A stretch of DNA of 12,879 bases from Friedmanniella sp. (GTDB lineage: Bacteria > Actinomycetota > Actinomycetes > Propionibacteriales > Propionibacteriaceae), in NCBI GenBank assembly GCA_025964935.1, contig JAOPXW010000090.1, positions 1-12,879 on the forward strand. The letters are read 5' to 3'. Positions 11,478 to 12,879 of this stretch are shown here, one piece after another. The stretch's first letter is position 1. Each line of letters opens with the position of its first letter. Position numbers and translations under genes: made by a program. Under the pieces are notes generated by a model that was not told the origin of the DNA, did not search any database, and saw only the letters and a list, made by a program, of their open reading frames with translations.

Positions 11478-12431
11478 ATGGTGACGGCGTACGCGGAGGC
11501 CATCGCCCAGACGTTCGACCTGGGGGTGCCGCTGGAGCCCCCGACCCTCGCCGGCGCCGGGGAGCAGGGCCGGCTCTGGCGGCTGGTGACCGACCGGGGC
11601 GTACGCGCGGTCAAGGAGCTGCGCCGTCGGCAGACGCGCGAGGACGCCGAGGCCGACGCGGCCTTCCAGGAGGCCGTCCTGGCCGACGGCTCGGTGCCCA
11701 TGCCGCGCCCGCTGCGCACGGCGTCCGGCGAGGTCCTCGGCGAGGTCGGCCCCCACCAGGTGCGCGCCTATACGTGGGTCGAGCTGGCCTCGCCCGTCAC
11801 CGGCTGCGACCTGGCGCTCGTCGGGAGCACCGTGGCGGCGCTGCACCGGGTGCCCCACCGGGGCGGCCGTCCGGTGTCGCCCTGGTCCAGCGAGCCGGTC
11901 GGGGCCGCACGCTGGGCGGACCTCCGCCACCGGGCCCGAGCGGCGTCAGCCCCGTTCGCCGAGGCGCTCGAGGCCGAGATCGGCCACCTGCTGGCGCTGG
12001 AGACGGTGATGACCCCGCCCGTCCGGGTGCAGACCTGCCACCGCGACCTGTGGGCGGACAACGTGCTGCCCACCCCGACCGGCGGGGTCTGCATCGTGGA
12101 CTGGGAGAACTGCGGAGGGGAGGACCCGGTCCGCGAGCTCCCCGGGCTGCTGCTGGACTTCGGCGCCGGTGACCCCGAGCGGGTCCGCACGCTGTACGCG
12201 GCCTACCGGGACGCGGGCGGCCCGGCTCGTCTGAGCGAACCGGCCGACTTCACGGCCGTGGCCGCCCAGTTCGGGCACTTCTGGGTCGCGGCCGCCGAGG
12301 AATACCTCCGTCCGGGAGCGACCGCCGACGAGCAGGCGCACGCGCTCAGCCGCCTCGCCGAGCTGCTCGACCCGCCCTTCCGGGTCGCCGACCTCGAAGC
12401 CCTGCTGGACACCGTCGCCGGGCTCGGCTGA
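11478..12431 (+). CDS. Aminoglycoside/choline-kinase-like phosphotransferase (APH family)
   Basis: A 317-residue protein of the protein-kinase-like APH fold, which transfers the gamma phosphate of ATP to a small molecule. The putative ATP-binding lysine is Lys46 in AVKEL. The catalytic loop is CHRDLWADNVL (187-197), with Asp190 as catalytic base and Asn195 binding metal. VDWEN (207-211) carries the second metal-binding Asp208. A helical C-terminal half includes FGHFWVAAAEEYL. The motifs are complete, so it should be active. The substrate may be an aminoglycoside, choline, homoserine or another metabolite, and resistance should not be assumed. I chose ATG 11478 with GAGGG 7 nt upstream; an upstream start at 11361 would cross the palindrome and add non-conserved, Arg/Pro-rich residues. 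Its 3' end converges on the Pro/Glu-rich gene, with 9 bp between. Confidence 0.88.
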   Translation: MVTAYAEAIAQTFDLGVPLEPPTLAGAGEQGRLWRLVTDRGVRAVKELRRRQTREDAEADAAFQEAVLADGSVPMPRPLRTASGEVLGEVGPHQVRAYTWVELASPVTGCDLALVGSTVAALHRVPHRGGRPVSPWSSEPVGAARWADLRHRARAASAPFAEALEAEIGHLLALETVMTPPVRVQTCHRDLWADNVLPTPTGGVCIVDWENCGGEDPVRELPGLLLDFGAGDPERVRTLYAAYRDAGGPARLSEPADFTAVAAQFGHFWVAAAEEYLRPGATADEQAHALSRLAELLDPPFRVADLEALLDTVAGLG

Positions 12432-12440
12432 CGGTAGGCC

Positions 12441-12879
12441 TCAGCGACCCGGGGTCTTGGCCAGGGCCTTGGCCTCCTTGGCGGCCGCCCGCGACCCGAA
12501 CAGGTCCCCGCCCCGCAGACGGGCGCTCGACAGCTCCTCGAGGGCGGTCTGCAGGACCGGACCGTACGCCGCCAGGTCGCCCCGGGCCCGCTCCCGGAGC
12601 AGCTCGACCACCCGCTCGTTGGCCGCCCGGGCCCCCTTGCGGTCCCCGTTGCTGCGCGCCGCGGCCAGGGTCTGCTGCGCCAGCGCCAGCTCGTCGGGTT
12701 CAGGCTCCGGTGCCGGCTCGGGCACGGGTGTCGGCGTGGGCACGGGTGTCGGCGTGGGCTCCGGCTCGGGCTGCGGTGCCGGAGTGGGCTGGGGTGCCGG
12801 CTCTGGCTCCGGCGCCGACGTGGGCTCCGGCTCGGGCTCCGCGGCAGGCTCAGGCTCGGCTGCCGGAGCGGGCACCGGC
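12441..12879 (-). CDS. Pro/Glu-rich repeat protein with helical C-terminal domain, partial
   Basis: The C-terminal part of a minus-strand gene whose start lies beyond the right edge; the frame remains open to the last base. The visible 146 residues have a Pro/Glu/Ala/Thr-rich region of about 60 residues, made of PEPEP, PTPVP and PAPQP units, then about 85 charged residues that look helical. The helical part has [33 protein letters not shown] and [13 protein letters not shown]. The GTG near 12875 is unlikely to be the true start, because the Pro-rich run continues upstream of it. Proteins of this shape often have a Pro-rich spacer between a membrane or surface domain and a functional end, but I do not recognise this one. 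No function is assigned. Confidence 0.75.
   Translation of the reverse strand, partial: PVPAPAAEPEPAAEPEPEPTSAPEPEPAPQPTPAPQPEPEPTPTPVPTPTPVPEPAPEPEPDELALAQQTLAAARSNGDRKGARAANERVVELLRERARGDLAAYGPVLQTALEELSSARLRGGDLFGSRAAAKEAKALAKTPGR
12721..12756. repeat. Perfect 18-bp tandem duplication in the Pro-rich coding region
   Basis: The 18-mer GGCACGGGTGTCGGCGTG is present twice head to tail (12721-12738 and 12739-12756) with no mismatch. It encodes TPTPVP units on the minus strand. A perfect copy suggests recent slippage, so the repeat number may differ between strains. Confidence 0.85.

Noticed and set aside
12721..12756. Tandem repeat as a possible CRISPR array or regulatory repeat
   Set aside because: Only two units with no spacers, in frame within a Pro-rich coding region, so it is coding slippage.
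1..12879. Mobile element, prophage, defence island, biosynthetic cluster, tRNA or rRNA
   Set aside because: No transposase, integrase, terminal repeats, tRNA cloverleaf or rRNA segment was seen, composition is uniform, and all gene families are ordinary chromosomal ones.

Overview
The base composition and codon use (very high GC, third positions almost all G or C, several GTG starts, apparent leaderless starts) point to a high-GC actinomycete. An F420-dependent oxidoreductase of the TIGR03557 type and a DUF3072 protein fit this. The genus cannot be fixed from the sequence; a Propionibacteriales-like actinobacterium is a guess. I see no mobile element, phage gene, CRISPR array, rRNA or tRNA, and no abrupt change in composition. 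This looks like ordinary chromosome organised as small sugar, membrane and redox gene clusters, each with its own regulator.

Region 1 (1-4801) is a carbohydrate-uptake and regulation block. It opens with the C-terminal end of a LacI-family regulator, then an MFS transporter resembling sugar-efflux (SET) proteins, both on the plus strand. On the minus strand are a P-loop sugar/nucleoside kinase resembling FrcK and, 5 bp downstream of it, a ROK-family repressor. Divergent from these is a lipoprotein that closely resembles the fructose-binding protein FrcB. In the 176-bp divergent region there are back-to-back promoter-like elements and a perfect CTTATG-N12-CATAAG inverted repeat over the frcB -10 region, the best candidate for the ROK operator. 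The binding protein is followed directly by a 14-bp-stem terminator. The permease and ATPase genes normally found beside frcB are absent here.

Region 2 (4864-7601, minus strand) holds two overlapping genes for paralogous CNNM/CBS (HlyC/CorC-type) membrane proteins, one of them lacking the C-terminal CorC_HlyC domain. Upstream is a 47-residue DLW-39-like membrane peptide.

Region 3 (7698-9779, minus strand) holds an F420-dependent LLM-class oxidoreductase behind a DUF3072 small acidic protein, and a VOC (glyoxalase-fold) protein followed by a single-pass membrane protein. A TetR regulator is transcribed divergently from the VOC gene. Between them lies a 14-bp-arm inverted repeat that overlaps both predicted promoters.

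Region 4 (10516-12879) contains a short-chain dehydrogenase (minus) divergent from an aminoglycoside/choline-kinase-like phosphotransferase (plus), with a perfect GTTGTCCT/AGGACAAC palindrome between them. At the right edge is the C-terminal part of a Pro/Glu-rich repeat protein.

The window does not contain an obvious new defence or biosynthetic system. The points most worth testing are the operator candidates, the orphan FrcB-like binding protein, the leaderless small genes and the small peptide.
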